Below the pieces are notes generated by a model that was not told the origin of the DNA, ran no database searches, and saw only the letters and a list, made by a program, of their open reading frames with translations. Both the position numbers and the translations under genes were made by a program. DNA of 64,000 nucleotides from Clostridia bacterium (lineage in GTDB: Bacteria; Bacillota; Clostridia; Oscillospirales; Acutalibacteraceae). The stretch covers positions 22,066-86,065 of the forward strand of contig JAFWYB010000003.1 in the NCBI GenBank assembly GCA_017517865.1. The letters run 5' to 3'. Positions within the stretch are counted from its first letter, which is position 1. Every line of letters starts with the position of its first letter. Below, in pieces: positions 42,403 to 53,971 of the stretch.

Positions 42403-43316
42403 AAAAGCTTTTAGCTGTTATTCTCTCTGCAATGCTTATTATCAGCATTTTCACAGCCTGCGGTAACAATAGTAACAGTGGCGAAACCATAAGCAACACA
42501 CTCAGCTTTTCTCAGGCAAACAGTGTGGAGTCAATGCAGAAGCTGGACGGACAGACAGTAAACATAATTGGTTATATGTCAACACTTTCACCTATTACGG
42601 GTGACTTTATGTACCTTATGAATCTGCCTTATCAGAGCTGTCCTTTCTGTGTGCCAAACACAACTCAGCTTTCAAACACAATGGCAGTTTATGCCAAGGA
42701 CGGTGACACCTTTGAATTTACCGACAGAGCCATCAAGGTTGTCGGTACCCTTGAGTTTGGCGACTATACAGACGAATACGGATACGAATATGCTTACCGT
42801 ATCAAGGATGCAACCTACACCGAGGTTGACACAAGTGAGATGGGTGAAAAGCTTCAGCTCTGGCAGCAGCTTGCCTCAACTGATGTAATTTCCGATGTTT
42901 ATAATATGTATGAATATGTGAACTTCCTTTGCTTCTGGCCAACTTATACAGCAGAGTTCGATGGCGGCAAGGACTATCTTTATCCTACAGATGCACTTTA
43001 CTTTGTAGAAACCGAGGGTGCACAGTACAACTACGGATATACTGACGGATATTTTGAAGGTATGATTGCGACAATCAAAGAGGTCAATGCTTCTGAATTC
43101 AGTGACCTTATCAAAAACATCGAAAAAGCTCAGGCTCTCGCAGATAAAGCACTCACAGCACTTAAAAACGAAGAATATACAAACACAAGTGAATATACAG
43201 ATATATTCGGCGACGGCAGAAGTCAGTATATTATGAATGACAATGCTGCTTATGAGGCTGAAATGGAAGCCGTTTACACAGAGTTTGCAGATTGGCTCGC
43301 TGAGTGGGAGCTTTAA
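42399..43316 (+). CDS. Lipoprotein with DUF3299-like N-terminal domain
   Basis: The 305-residue protein starts at ATG 42399, overlapping the permease stop; the signal peptide ends in a lipobox (LIISIFTAC, Cys21). Residues 60-150 (DGQTVNIIGYMSTLSP, FMYLMNLPYQSCPFCVPN, IKVVGTLEFG) resemble DUF3299, including the conserved Cys-x-x-Cys. The C-terminal half is helical and of unknown fold. DUF3299 proteins accompany zinc-responsive MacB-like ABC systems, which agrees with the His-rich permease. It probably binds metal or a metallo-chaperone outside the membrane. Confidence 0.72.
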   Translation: MKKLLAVILSAMLIISIFTACGNNSNSGETISNTLSFSQANSVESMQKLDGQTVNIIGYMSTLSPITGDFMYLMNLPYQSCPFCVPNTTQLSNTMAVYAKDGDTFEFTDRAIKVVGTLEFGDYTDEYGYEYAYRIKDATYTEVDTSEMGEKLQLWQQLASTDVISDVYNMYEYVNFLCFWPTYTAEFDGGKDYLYPTDALYFVETEGAQYNYGYTDGYFEGMIATIKEVNASEFSDLIKNIEKAQALADKALTALKNEEYTNTSEYTDIFGDGRSQYIMNDNAAYEAEMEAVYTEFADWLAEWEL

Positions 43317-43471
43317 TGGTTGCACAGACTCGGTTCTGAAATCGCCTTTCGGGCAAACTGAATGACATCCGGCTGATTGTAATTCTATAAAAAGAGTGAT
43401 ATAATTCTTTCGGCAGTTTCAAAATTGTCAAGCAGTTTTGTTTTTGAAAAAGCAAGTTTATTACGCAAAAA

Positions 43472-43508
43472 TATCAGCGTTTCCTTTTTTTGGAGATGCT
43501 GATTTTTT
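43472..43508 (+). terminator. Terminator of the metal ABC operon
   Basis: A 12-bp stem with G-T pairs, ATCAGCGTTTCC paired with GGAGATGCTGAT, is followed by a T-run. The surrounding 354-base gap up to the atp genes otherwise holds only the atp promoter. Confidence 0.75.
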
Positions 43509-43612
43509 GTCAGTTGTTTGGTGCTTTTGTTTTTAAATACAACGAGCAGCAAAGATATGCTGCCGGAATGTCAGAAAAATTTGTGTCAGACTAAAATAAG
43601 TCAGATTTGCTA

Positions 43613-43640
43613 TTGCAAAAATAAATCAAAGTGCTATAAT
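43613..43640 (+). promoter_or_regulatory. ATP synthase operon promoter
   Basis: TTGCAA (43613-43618), 16 bp and TATAAT (43635-43640) lie 30 bases before the first atp gene. Confidence 0.65.
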
Positions 43641-43670
43641 AGTCACAAATAAACAGAATTTGGTGATTAT

Positions 43671-44000
43671 ATGAGTCGTGACATTATCGGCGCGGTGTTG
43701 GTTGCAATAACAGGTGTTTTTGTTGCGTTTATCAACTACTGCATATCGAAAAAAGTGCTTATAAAGGCTCCTGAAAGATTTTCGGCTATCACGGTAGTAA
43801 GACAGTTCCTGCAGGTTGGTTTTCTTGCTGTGGTTTATTTAATCGGTTCTAATATCGAGAGCGTTAATACCGTTTACCTTTTGGTGGGTGCTGTGCTCGG
43901 TATGACCTTGCCGATGTTTTATTTTACTAAAAAGCTGTTGTCGGTTAATGAACTGAGGACAAAAAACAAAAAAGAAGAGGAGGGTGAAACTGATGGGTGA
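43671..44000 (+). CDS. atpI: ATP synthase protein I
   Basis: The 109-residue protein has four predicted hydrophobic helices (IIGAVLVAITGVFVAFINYCI; FLQVGFLAVVYLIG; VYLLVGAVLGMTLPMF) and is the first gene of the atp operon, where AtpI normally sits. AtpI helps c-ring assembly or Mg2+ supply in the membrane. Sequence similarity among AtpI proteins is low, so the call rests on size, topology and position. It overlaps atpB by eight bases. Confidence 0.72.
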   Translation: MSRDIIGAVLVAITGVFVAFINYCISKKVLIKAPERFSAITVVRQFLQVGFLAVVYLIGSNIESVNTVYLLVGAVLGMTLPMFYFTKKLLSVNELRTKNKKEEEGETDG

Positions 44001-44664
44001 AAAATCCGAGGTAATCATCAAGCTTTTCGGTATACTTGATGTAACCGGAGAGGTTATTACTATGTGGATAATTCTCGGTGTGCTTGCTGTGATATCGCTG
44101 ATTGTAAAGCTCAATCTCAAGGAGCGGCCGGGTAGGTTTCAGAATATTGTAGAAACAGGTGTAGAATATCTGGATAATTTTTTTACGGATATTCTGGGTA
44201 AAAAGAAGACGAGAAAGTATTTTACGTTTCTTGCCTCTCTGTTTATATTTATAATTTTCTCAAACTATTCAGGTATGATTCCCGGTGTAGGTCTTACAGA
44301 TTATGTGAAGGCACCCACGGCGTCTCTTTCCGTAACGGCAGGTCTTGGCGTGCTGACGTTCCTGTTTCTGCAGATTTCAGGTCTCAGGCACAACGTAAAG
44401 CATTATTTCAAGCGTTTTGTGATGCCGATGTTCTTTATGCTTCCGCTTCTGGTGCTTGATGAATTTATCAAGCCCGCTTCTCTTGCTCTTCGTCTTTACG
44501 GCAACATTTTCGGTGAAGAGATGGTTACGGAAGAGCTTTATCACATTTTTCCCATAGGTGCACCCGTAGTTATGATGGTGCTCTCACTTTTATTCTGTGC
44601 GTTGCAGGCAATGGTTTTCACTATGCTTGTATCGATATACTTAGAAGAAGTAACTGAAGATTAA
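43993..44664 (+). CDS. atpB: F0 subunit a
   Basis: The 223-residue membrane subunit forms the proton half-channels. The C-terminal helices hold the diagnostic PASLALRLYGNIFGEEMV, with the essential Arg in LALRLYGN, and a following hydrophobic helix pair (VVMMVLSLLFCALQAMVFTMLVSIYL). ATG 43993 after GAGGAGGGTGAAACTG is preferred over a GTG three codons earlier. Confidence 0.94.
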   Translation: MGEKSEVIIKLFGILDVTGEVITMWIILGVLAVISLIVKLNLKERPGRFQNIVETGVEYLDNFFTDILGKKKTRKYFTFLASLFIFIIFSNYSGMIPGVGLTDYVKAPTASLSVTAGLGVLTFLFLQISGLRHNVKHYFKRFVMPMFFMLPLLVLDEFIKPASLALRLYGNIFGEEMVTEELYHIFPIGAPVVMMVLSLLFCALQAMVFTMLVSIYLEEVTED

Positions 44665-44696
44665 ATTCAAATTTAAATTAAAAGGAGTAATTCAAA

Positions 44697-44927
44697 ATGA
44701 CAAATTCAGCAATTATCGCTATCGCAGCAGCAATCGCAATAGCTATCAGCACACTCGGCCCCGCTATTGGTCAGGGTATGACCGCAAGAGCAGCTATGGA
44801 AAGCATCGCTCGTCAGCCGGATGCGGCCAAGGATATCCGTTCAACGCTTATTATTTCACTTGCTCTTATGGAGGCTCTTACTATTTACGGCCTTCTTATC
44901 GCATTTATGCTTGTCGGTAAGATCTGA
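44697..44927 (+). CDS. atpE: F0 subunit c
   Basis: The 76-residue proteolipid is a two-helix hairpin with the polar loop [13 protein letters not shown]. The ion-binding Glu lies in helix 2 ([14 protein letters not shown]). Na+-binding c subunits carry a Ser or Thr right after this Glu together with a Gln in helix 1; here the Gln is present (IGQG) but Glu is followed by Ala-Leu. This favours H+ coupling. The RBS is AAAAGGAGTAATTC before ATG. Confidence 0.95.
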   Translation: MTNSAIIAIAAAIAIAISTLGPAIGQGMTARAAMESIARQPDAAKDIRSTLIISLALMEALTIYGLLIAFMLVGKI

Positions 44928-44938
44928 GGTAGCTGATT

Positions 44939-45364
44939 ATGAGTATACAGCCATCAGTTGTTGTCTGGACTGTGATATGCTTTCTTCTGCTTATGGTAAT
45001 ACTTAAGAATCTGCTTTTCACTCCGGTGCTGAAAATGCTGGACAACCGAAAAAATAAGGTTGAAGCTGCTGATAAAAAGCTTAAGAAAATTGCAGACATA
45101 GAGGCAGAAAATGAAAGAATTCTTGCTGAGGAAAAAATCCGTGCTGAAGCTCAAAGTATTGCCGAGGCAAAGGAAAAGGTTCAGCAGATACAGTTAAAGG
45201 GAAAAAAAGAAATAGAAAACGCCCAAAGAAAATGTCTGTCCGATATTGAGAAATACAGGAACGACATAGTGGGGGAGTATGACAAGATAGTGTATTCCGT
45301 TGCGCCTAAAATGGAAACAGCGGCGGCTATTTTTGCCAAAAACATAATCTCCAATAGGATTTGA
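44939..45364 (+). CDS. atpF: F0 subunit b
   Basis: The 141-residue peripheral-stalk subunit has one N-terminal membrane helix (VVVWTVICFLLLMVILKNLLF) and a long charged coiled coil (DNRKNKVEAADKKLKKIADIEAEN onward). It is slightly shorter than typical b (about 160). It lies four bases before the delta/alpha fusion gene, whose N-terminus is itself b-like, so the complex may have two kinds of stalk helix. Confidence 0.9.
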   Translation: MSIQPSVVVWTVICFLLLMVILKNLLFTPVLKMLDNRKNKVEAADKKLKKIADIEAENERILAEEKIRAEAQSIAEAKEKVQQIQLKGKKEIENAQRKCLSDIEKYRNDIVGEYDKIVYSVAPKMETAAAIFAKNIISNRI

Positions 45365-45368
45365 TATT

Positions 45369-47579
45369 ATGGAAATACAATATGTAATTATCAACTTTCT
45401 TATTCTTGTTGCAATTCTTATTTTAGCCGGCAGAAAGACCGTAAAAAGGATTTTCGGCGGCAGATATGAAAGAATAAACAGTGAACTGGACAGAGTAGAG
45501 GAAATTGAAAAAATGTCTGTACCTGCATTGCAGGAAAATTCCGCTGAAGCCTTTACTGTTGATTTCAGCGAAGAAATCAGCAAGGCAGAAGGTCTTGTTG
45601 CAGAAAAAACTGCTTCTATCGAAGCTTTCACCGAAAGAGAAAAAAGCGAAATTCATCGCGGTATGATTGAGGATGCCCGTAAGGAGCTTTTTTCCGTAAT
45701 GAAAGATAATGTTGTAAATCTTTTTTCATACGAAAAATACCGTAATGCCATAAGTGAGCTTGACAGACCTGTAATTGACGAGATACTTAAAAGAATAACT
45801 CTCACTCCCGGTGATATGGCTTATCTTAAGCATCACGATGTTCTTTACGTAACACTTACCTCTGCTTATCCACTTGCGAAGGATATCGTTGACGATGTTG
45901 ACAGGGTAACTACCGAGTTACTCGATTCAGTCGGCGGAAAAACCTCTCTGTGGGTTCTGGAGGATGAGACGCTTATAGGAGGTCTCAGACTGCGTATAGG
46001 TGATACCGTATATGACGGCACGGTTGCAGAGGAGCTGTATCAGTTCGGTAAAAATCTCGGCCGTGAGCCTATAATGCACGATGACACGGTAGGTCACCTT
46101 ATTCAGGAATTTACCGAAAAAACAGAATCCTTCAGACCGCAGATACATAAGTATCAGCTCGGCAGAGTTATGACCGTTTCAGACGGTATCTGCTGGATGG
46201 ACGGTCTGGCCGATATTATGTACGGTGAGGTTGTTGAGTTTGAGTGCGGCGAAAGAGGTATGGTGCTTGATATTCAGCAGAACCGTATAGGCTGTGTAAT
46301 TTTCGGTGAGTTTGAACACATAGAAAGCGGCAGCCGTGTAAGACGTGTCGGAAGAATTGCCTCGGTTCCTGTAGGTGAATGTCTTCTCGGACGTGTGGTT
46401 GATGCTATGGGCAATCCCAAGGACGCTATGGGTTATGTTCCTTATACAGAAACCCGTCCTATTGAATTCAAGGCACCCGGTATTCTTGACAGAGCTCCCG
46501 TAAATTCACCTCTCCACACCGGCATAAAGGCTATTGACGCTCTCGTACCTATCGGTAAGGGACAGCGTGAGCTTATTATAGGTGACAGACAGACAGGTAA
46601 AACTGCAATTGCAGTTGATACAATTATTAACCAGAAGGGTAAGGGTACGGTCTGTATCTATGTCGCTATAGGACAAAAGGATACCTTAGTTGCTGAAATT
46701 AAAGACAGACTTGAGGCAAACGGTGCTATGGAATATACAACAATTATTTCGGTGCCGGCTTCCGCATCAGCGGCACTTCAGTATATTGCTCCCTTCTCAG
46801 GTTCGGCTATGGCTGAATACTTTATGTATGAGGGTAAGGATGTTCTTATCGTCTACGATGACCTTTCGAAACATGCGGTAGCTTACCGCGAGCTTTCACT
46901 TCTGCTTCACAGACCTTCGGGCCGTGAGGCTTATCCGGGCGATATATTCTATCTCCATTCGAGGCTGCTTGAAAGAGCCGCTCACCTTTCCGAAGAACTC
47001 GGCGGCGGTTCAATAACGGCTCTTCCGATAATTGAAACTCTTGCAGGGGACATTTCTGCTTATATCCCCACAAATGTTATTTCAATTACCGACGGTCAGG
47101 TTTTCCTTGATGCTGAGCTTTTCAACGAAGGTCAGCGTCCCGCTGTCAATGTCGGCCTTTCCGTATCACGAGTCGGCGGTGCGGCACAGACGCCTTCAAT
47201 GAAAAAGGTTTCGTCTTCACTTCGTACCCGACTTGCACAGTACAGAGAGCTTGCCGAGTTTATGCAGTTCGGTTCCGATATTGACGACGAAACCAAGAAA
47301 GCTCTTTCTTCCGGCAGACTTCTTACGGAAGCACTGCGTCAGCCAAGATATGCACCCGTAGAGGATTGTATGCAGACGATTCTTATTTTTGCCGTAAGTG
47401 AGGGTTTTGCAGACGGTGTTACACCGGGAGAAATTGAAAAATTTGAAAAAGGGCTTTACAGCTTTTTCAGAAATGAAAGGGCTGACCTTGCTCTCAGAAT
47501 CAAAGAAGCTGATAAATTTGATGATGAACTGAAAAATTCACTAAAGGAAGCGCTAAGTGAATTTGTGAAGAGGTCATAA
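45369..47579 (+). CDS. atpA: Fused b-like/delta/alpha subunit of F1F0 ATP synthase
   Basis: One 736-residue ORF carries three parts. Residues 1-25 form a membrane helix (QYVIINFLILVAILILAGRK) followed by a helical, coiled-coil-like region (about 30-135). Residues 161-220 (VTLTSAYPLAKDIVDD, LEDETLIGGLRLRIGD) are the conserved C-terminal domain of delta (AtpH). From about 237 comes an essentially complete alpha subunit: MYGEVVEF, Walker A GDRQTGKT (405-412), then SVSRVGGAAQTPSMK. There is no separate atpH in the operon, so this gene must supply delta. The canonical delta N-terminal helical domain is not clearly present. A fused subunit made three times per F1 would bring three anchors. Confidence 0.9.
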   Translation: MEIQYVIINFLILVAILILAGRKTVKRIFGGRYERINSELDRVEEIEKMSVPALQENSAEAFTVDFSEEISKAEGLVAEKTASIEAFTEREKSEIHRGMIEDARKELFSVMKDNVVNLFSYEKYRNAISELDRPVIDEILKRITLTPGDMAYLKHHDVLYVTLTSAYPLAKDIVDDVDRVTTELLDSVGGKTSLWVLEDETLIGGLRLRIGDTVYDGTVAEELYQFGKNLGREPIMHDDTVGHLIQEFTEKTESFRPQIHKYQLGRVMTVSDGICWMDGLADIMYGEVVEFECGERGMVLDIQQNRIGCVIFGEFEHIESGSRVRRVGRIASVPVGECLLGRVVDAMGNPKDAMGYVPYTETRPIEFKAPGILDRAPVNSPLHTGIKAIDALVPIGKGQRELIIGDRQTGKTAIAVDTIINQKGKGTVCIYVAIGQKDTLVAEIKDRLEANGAMEYTTIISVPASASAALQYIAPFSGSAMAEYFMYEGKDVLIVYDDLSKHAVAYRELSLLLHRPSGREAYPGDIFYLHSRLLERAAHLSEELGGGSITALPIIETLAGDISAYIPTNVISITDGQVFLDAELFNEGQRPAVNVGLSVSRVGGAAQTPSMKKVSSSLRTRLAQYRELAEFMQFGSDIDDETKKALSSGRLLTEALRQPRYAPVEDCMQTILIFAVSEGFADGVTPGEIEKFEKGLYSFFRNERADLALRIKEADKFDDELKNSLKEALSEFVKRS

Positions 47580-47581
47580 TT

Positions 47582-49808
<2,227 letters not shown>

Positions 49809-49813
49809 GATAC

Positions 49814-50083
49814 ATGAAGTTTACTCTTTATACTCCTCACTGCAGGTTTGAACCGATGGAATGTGACAGCGTAAGGTTTAATATTGCCGATGGAGCGGAC
49901 GGTAGCTTTTCGGGTTCATACGGTATAAGAAGCGGACACGCAAAAGCACTCTTTTCACTTTCGGAAGGGAAAATTTCCGTAAGCCTCGGCGGTAATGAGG
50001 TTTTTTGTGCTGAATGTTCCGGCGGCTTTGCCAAGGTGGAAAACAATGAAGTTACAGCAATTGTTGACAGTGTTATACAGTAG
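49814..50083 (+). CDS. atpC: F1 subunit epsilon, lacking the C-terminal domain
   Basis: The 89-residue product (ATG 49814) covers only the N-terminal beta-sandwich of epsilon: FTLYTPHCRFEPMECDSV, the GSYGIRSGHAKALFSLSEGKISV core (GxxGILPGHxP in others) and a final VENNEVTAIVDSVI. Normal epsilon is ~135 residues; the two-helix C-terminal domain that inhibits ATP hydrolysis is missing. The stop is clean and a terminator follows after ~50 bases, so this is the natural length rather than a frameshift. The protein should still link gamma to the c-ring. Confidence 0.85.
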   Translation: MKFTLYTPHCRFEPMECDSVRFNIADGADGSFSGSYGIRSGHAKALFSLSEGKISVSLGGNEVFCAECSGGFAKVENNEVTAIVDSVIQ

Positions 50084-50134
50084 CCGTAAACGAACCCTAC
50101 AAATTGGTTGAATCTGTTTATTATAGCTTTACTC

Positions 50135-50166
50135 AACCGACGGATTCTGACAGGGGTCCGTCGGTT
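50135..50166 (+). terminator. ATP synthase operon terminator
   Basis: A perfect 10-bp stem, AACCGACGGA (50135-50144) with TCCGTCGGTT (50157-50166), is followed by a T-rich run. Confidence 0.88.
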
Positions 50167-50297
50167 CTTATTTATTCTTGTCACACTGTTTTATCAACTG
50201 CTCGCTGTTAGCTTTGTCCGTAAAACTGCGCGTAAGATGGTTGCTGAGAAAAACTATATCATTTTGACTAATAAAAGAGATTGTTCTGTTCTTTTTA

Positions 50298-51853
<1,556 letters not shown>

Positions 51854-51858
51854 ACAGA

Positions 51859-51892
51859 AGATAGCGACTGTCTTAACAGACGGTCGCTATCT
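51859..51892 (+). terminator. Terminator of the GH51 gene
   Basis: A perfect 10-bp stem, AGATAGCGAC (51859-51868) with GTCGCTATCT (51883-51892), ends in TTTT. Confidence 0.85.
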
Positions 51893-51918
51893 TTTGATGA
51901 AAAATTTTAAAAATACTA

Positions 51919-51947
51919 TTGACAAAACACAGCTTCTTTGCTATACT
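51919..51947 (+). promoter_or_regulatory. tRNA promoter
   Basis: TTGACA (51919-51924), 17 bp and TATACT (51942-51947) lie 19 bases before the first tRNA. Confidence 0.8.
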
Positions 51948-51966
51948 ATTTCAAGTCAGCTGATAT

Positions 51967-52043
51967 GGGCCATTAGCTCAGTTGGTCAGAGCAACCGGCT
52001 CATAACCGGTTGGTCCGGGGTTCGAGTCCCTGATGGCCCACCA
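51967..52043 (+). tRNA. tRNA-Met (CAT)
   Basis: A 77-base cloverleaf includes encoded CCA: acceptor GGGCCAT/ATGGCCC, D arm AGCTCAGTTGGTCAGAGC, anticodon stem CCGGCTCATAACCGG with anticodon CAT, T arm CGGGGTTCGAGTCCCTG. CAT could also be tRNA-Ile2 if modified to lysidine, and several positions resemble Ile2. It is not an initiator type because the acceptor starts with a G-C pair. Confidence 0.88.
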
Positions 52044-52052
52044 TTTTAATAT

Positions 52053-52128
52053 AGGGGTATAGCTCAGTTGGTAGAGCAGCGGTCTCCAAAACCGCGTGCC
52101 GAGGGTTCGAGCCCTTCTGCCCCTGCCA
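52053..52128 (+). tRNA. tRNA-Trp (CCA)
   Basis: A 76-base cloverleaf with encoded CCA: acceptor AGGGGTA/TGCCCCT, anticodon stem-loop GCGGTCTCCAAAACCGC with anticodon CCA, T arm GAGGGTTCGAGCCCTTC. The integrase of the following element lies 370 bases downstream, so the 3' end of this gene is probably the attachment site. Confidence 0.93.
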
Positions 52129-52135
52129 AAGAAAA

Positions 52136-52172
52136 GTCCGAAAAACCTTGATTTTACAAGGGTTTCGGGCTT
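52136..52172 (+). terminator. tRNA-Trp terminator
   Basis: GTCCGAAAAACCTTG (52136-52150) pairs with CAAGGGTTTCGGGC (52158-52170), followed by a T-run. It resembles the hairpin in the dispersed repeat near 18020. Confidence 0.75.
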
Positions 52173-52241
52173 TTTTCATACCTAAAATCAATTTTGCTAA
52201 AATCGCAATTTACCGTAAAATATCGTACATTTTCGAGTGCT

Positions 52242-52274
52242 ATGTGCCCCCCGATGTGCCCCCCGCTATGTGCC
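52242..52274. repeat. Tandem ATGTGCCCCCCG repeats (probable integrase arm sites)
   Basis: The 12-mer ATGTGCCCCCCG occurs twice back to back (52242-52253, 52254-52265), followed by a partial third copy ATGTGCC (52268-52274). Short direct repeats between att and int are where tyrosine integrases bind with their arm-type domain. Confidence 0.65.
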
Positions 52275-52372
52275 ACTATCCCTTATATTATAAGGGTGTT
52301 TAAACATATCGATAATTTTAAATATCTACTTTTTTATAGTGTTTTTTACCGCGTGCCGTATTTTTAGTGTAT

Positions 52373-52407
52373 TCATCAATCATTTTCTGTTGATAAATGA
52401 TTGATGA
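52373..52407. repeat. 13-bp inverted repeat in the att-int interval
   Basis: TCATCAATCATTT (52373-52385) and AAATGATTGATGA (52395-52407) are perfect 13-bp arms with a nine-base loop. It may bind Xis or an accessory factor, or act as a terminator. A shorter palindrome, CCCTTATATTATAAGGG, lies near 52280. The rest of the 370-base interval shows nothing further. Confidence 0.6.
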
Positions 52408-52461
52408 TATATTATATTTTAGTTGGATGTAATCTATAATATAAAACCGACACAGAAAAAA

Positions 52462-52495
52462 ACGAGCAGAAAGAACTTCGAATCTTTCTGCTCGT
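52462..52495 (-). terminator. Terminator of the integrase operon
   Basis: ACGAGCAGAAAG (52462-52473) pairs perfectly with CTTTCTGCTCGT (52484-52495). On the minus strand it follows the integrase stop by six bases and is followed by a T-run. Confidence 0.85.
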
Positions 52496-52501
52496 ACTCA
52501 T

Positions 52502-53668
52502 TTATGAAACCAAAGTTTCTTTGATGAATTTATCCTGCAGCATAGCTGCATTATTTTTAGTAGCCTCATCAACATGAGTGTAAATATTTGCTGTTACACC
52601 GTACTCACTGTGCCCCATAAGCTCCTGTGCCGTCTTTATATCAACACCCGACCATTGAAGCATTGAGCAATAGGTGTGGCGGAGCTGATGTGCAGTGAAT
52701 TCTTCAAAACATTCATCTGCAAAACAAAGCGAATCTTCATCTCTGCCGTCAGCTGTCCTTAACGCTTCCATATAGCTTTCAAAAAGGCGTTTCCACGCTG
52801 TTTCCGTCATTCTTCCTCCGTATGCCTTCTGAACGACATAAGTGCCCTTAGAATGCTTTTTAGCTTCAAGAAGCAAACTGCAAAGAAAATCATTCATCGG
52901 GATTTTTCTCATACCGGCTTTGGTTTTTGTTTCTTTTAATTCACACTGCTTAAAATCATAAGATTTATTTACATTAATGATTTTGTTTTTGAAATCAATA
53001 TCAAACCAAGTCAGCGCAGTTAGTTCTCCTCGTCTGAGCCCTGCAAGAAGCATTATACAAGCAGGGAGCTTCGCTCTGTGTTCCGTAGTGAGAATTAACT
53101 GAATGGTATGCTTATTTATAGCATTCCGGGTTTTGGTGACTGAATTTTTAGGAATTTTTAAATCCTCACAGGGATTACAGAAATTATAAGCTCTTTCTTT
53201 TCTTGCAAATTCAAAGACATTAGCAAGAGCTCTGATATATCTTTGAATAGTTTTCTTTGCCGTAGTTTTGCCTGTTGAAGGGTTTTTCTTATATAATTCG
53301 TTTATGGCGGGCTGAATGTGAGAGGGAAGAATATCATTGAGCTTTGTTTTTGCAAGAAGTCCGCCTTTATAATCTATAAAGTACTGTAATCTTGCTTTCA
53401 AGGTCTTATATTCTGACTCTTTGATATTGTCGCATATAACCTCACTTTCTATTGTTTCAAGATAATGATCAACCCATTTTATAAGGGTATCATTGTTTTT
53501 AAGAATGTTCAGACCGCTGTCTATAGCGTTCTTATATTCTCTTACCTTCTTTTCAAGCTCTTTTTCTGTCTGAGCTTTTAATTTTTTGTACTTTGGCTTA
53601 CCGTTTCCGTCTGTACCGATATAAATCTTGGTGCAGAAGCTGTTTTTTTCTACATAGAATTTATTCAT
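52502..53668 (-). CDS. int: Tyrosine recombinase (site-specific integrase)
   Basis: The 388-residue integrase has an N-terminal arm-binding domain (FCTKIYIGTDGNGKPKYKKL), a core-binding domain (about 75-180) and the catalytic domain with Arg in LAGLRRGELTALTW, HQLRHTYCS, the GHSEYGVT His and the Tyr in ANIYTHVDE. The start is ATG 53668 after AGGAGGTATACA; the longer frame to 53791 overlaps xis and lacks an RBS. It would recombine the element with the tRNA-Trp 3' end. Integrases of this type are common on Tn916-like and mobilizable elements of Firmicutes. Confidence 0.94.
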   Translation of the reverse strand: MNKFYVEKNSFCTKIYIGTDGNGKPKYKKLKAQTEKELEKKVREYKNAIDSGLNILKNNDTLIKWVDHYLETIESEVICDNIKESEYKTLKARLQYFIDYKGGLLAKTKLNDILPSHIQPAINELYKKNPSTGKTTAKKTIQRYIRALANVFEFARKERAYNFCNPCEDLKIPKNSVTKTRNAINKHTIQLILTTEHRAKLPACIMLLAGLRRGELTALTWFDIDFKNKIINVNKSYDFKQCELKETKTKAGMRKIPMNDFLCSLLLEAKKHSKGTYVVQKAYGGRMTETAWKRLFESYMEALRTADGRDEDSLCFADECFEEFTAHQLRHTYCSMLQWSGVDIKTAQELMGHSEYGVTANIYTHVDEATKNNAAMLQDKFIKETLVS

Positions 53669-53723
53669 TGTATACCTCCTGAAAAAGTATTCGAGGGATG
53701 CTTTCGCACCCCTCACGTCAATA

Positions 53724-53957
53724 TTACTGTTTAACCTCATTATCATCAAATGTGCCGAGTCCCATTTTAAGAAAATCATCCTGACTGACACGCCATTCTC
53801 TTCCGATTTTTCGAGCCTTGATTGTACCTTTCTGACAGTATTTCTTTAACGTCTCATAATTAAATCCTGTCAGACCTGCCACCATCTCCAAAGTAAGCAG
53901 ATAAGGTAAACCGTCAAGGCTTGAAATATAATTTCTTTTAATTGCATTAATCTTCAA
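53724..53957 (-). CDS. xis: Excisionase-like helix-turn-helix protein
   Basis: The 77-residue protein has a winged-helix/HTH of the excisionase family (LLTLEMVAGLTGFNYETLKKYCQKGTIKARKIGREWRVSQDDFLKM). It starts at TTG 53957 with AAGGAGGTGAT upstream. It sits just before the integrase gene, the normal place for xis, and should bias recombination to excision and perhaps regulate int. Confidence 0.85.
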   Translation of the reverse strand: MKINAIKRNYISSLDGLPYLLTLEMVAGLTGFNYETLKKYCQKGTIKARKIGREWRVSQDDFLKMGLGTFDDNEVKQ

Positions 53958-53971
53958 TAAACATCACCTCC

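Noticed and set aside
52242-52274. CRISPR or microsatellite at the tandem ATGTGCCCCCCG repeats
   Set aside because: Only two and a half 12-bp units between att and int; better explained as integrase arm sites.
53669-53791. Longer integrase with 41 extra N-terminal residues
   Set aside because: The extension overlaps xis, lacks an RBS and resembles no integrase; ATG 53668 follows AGGAGG.
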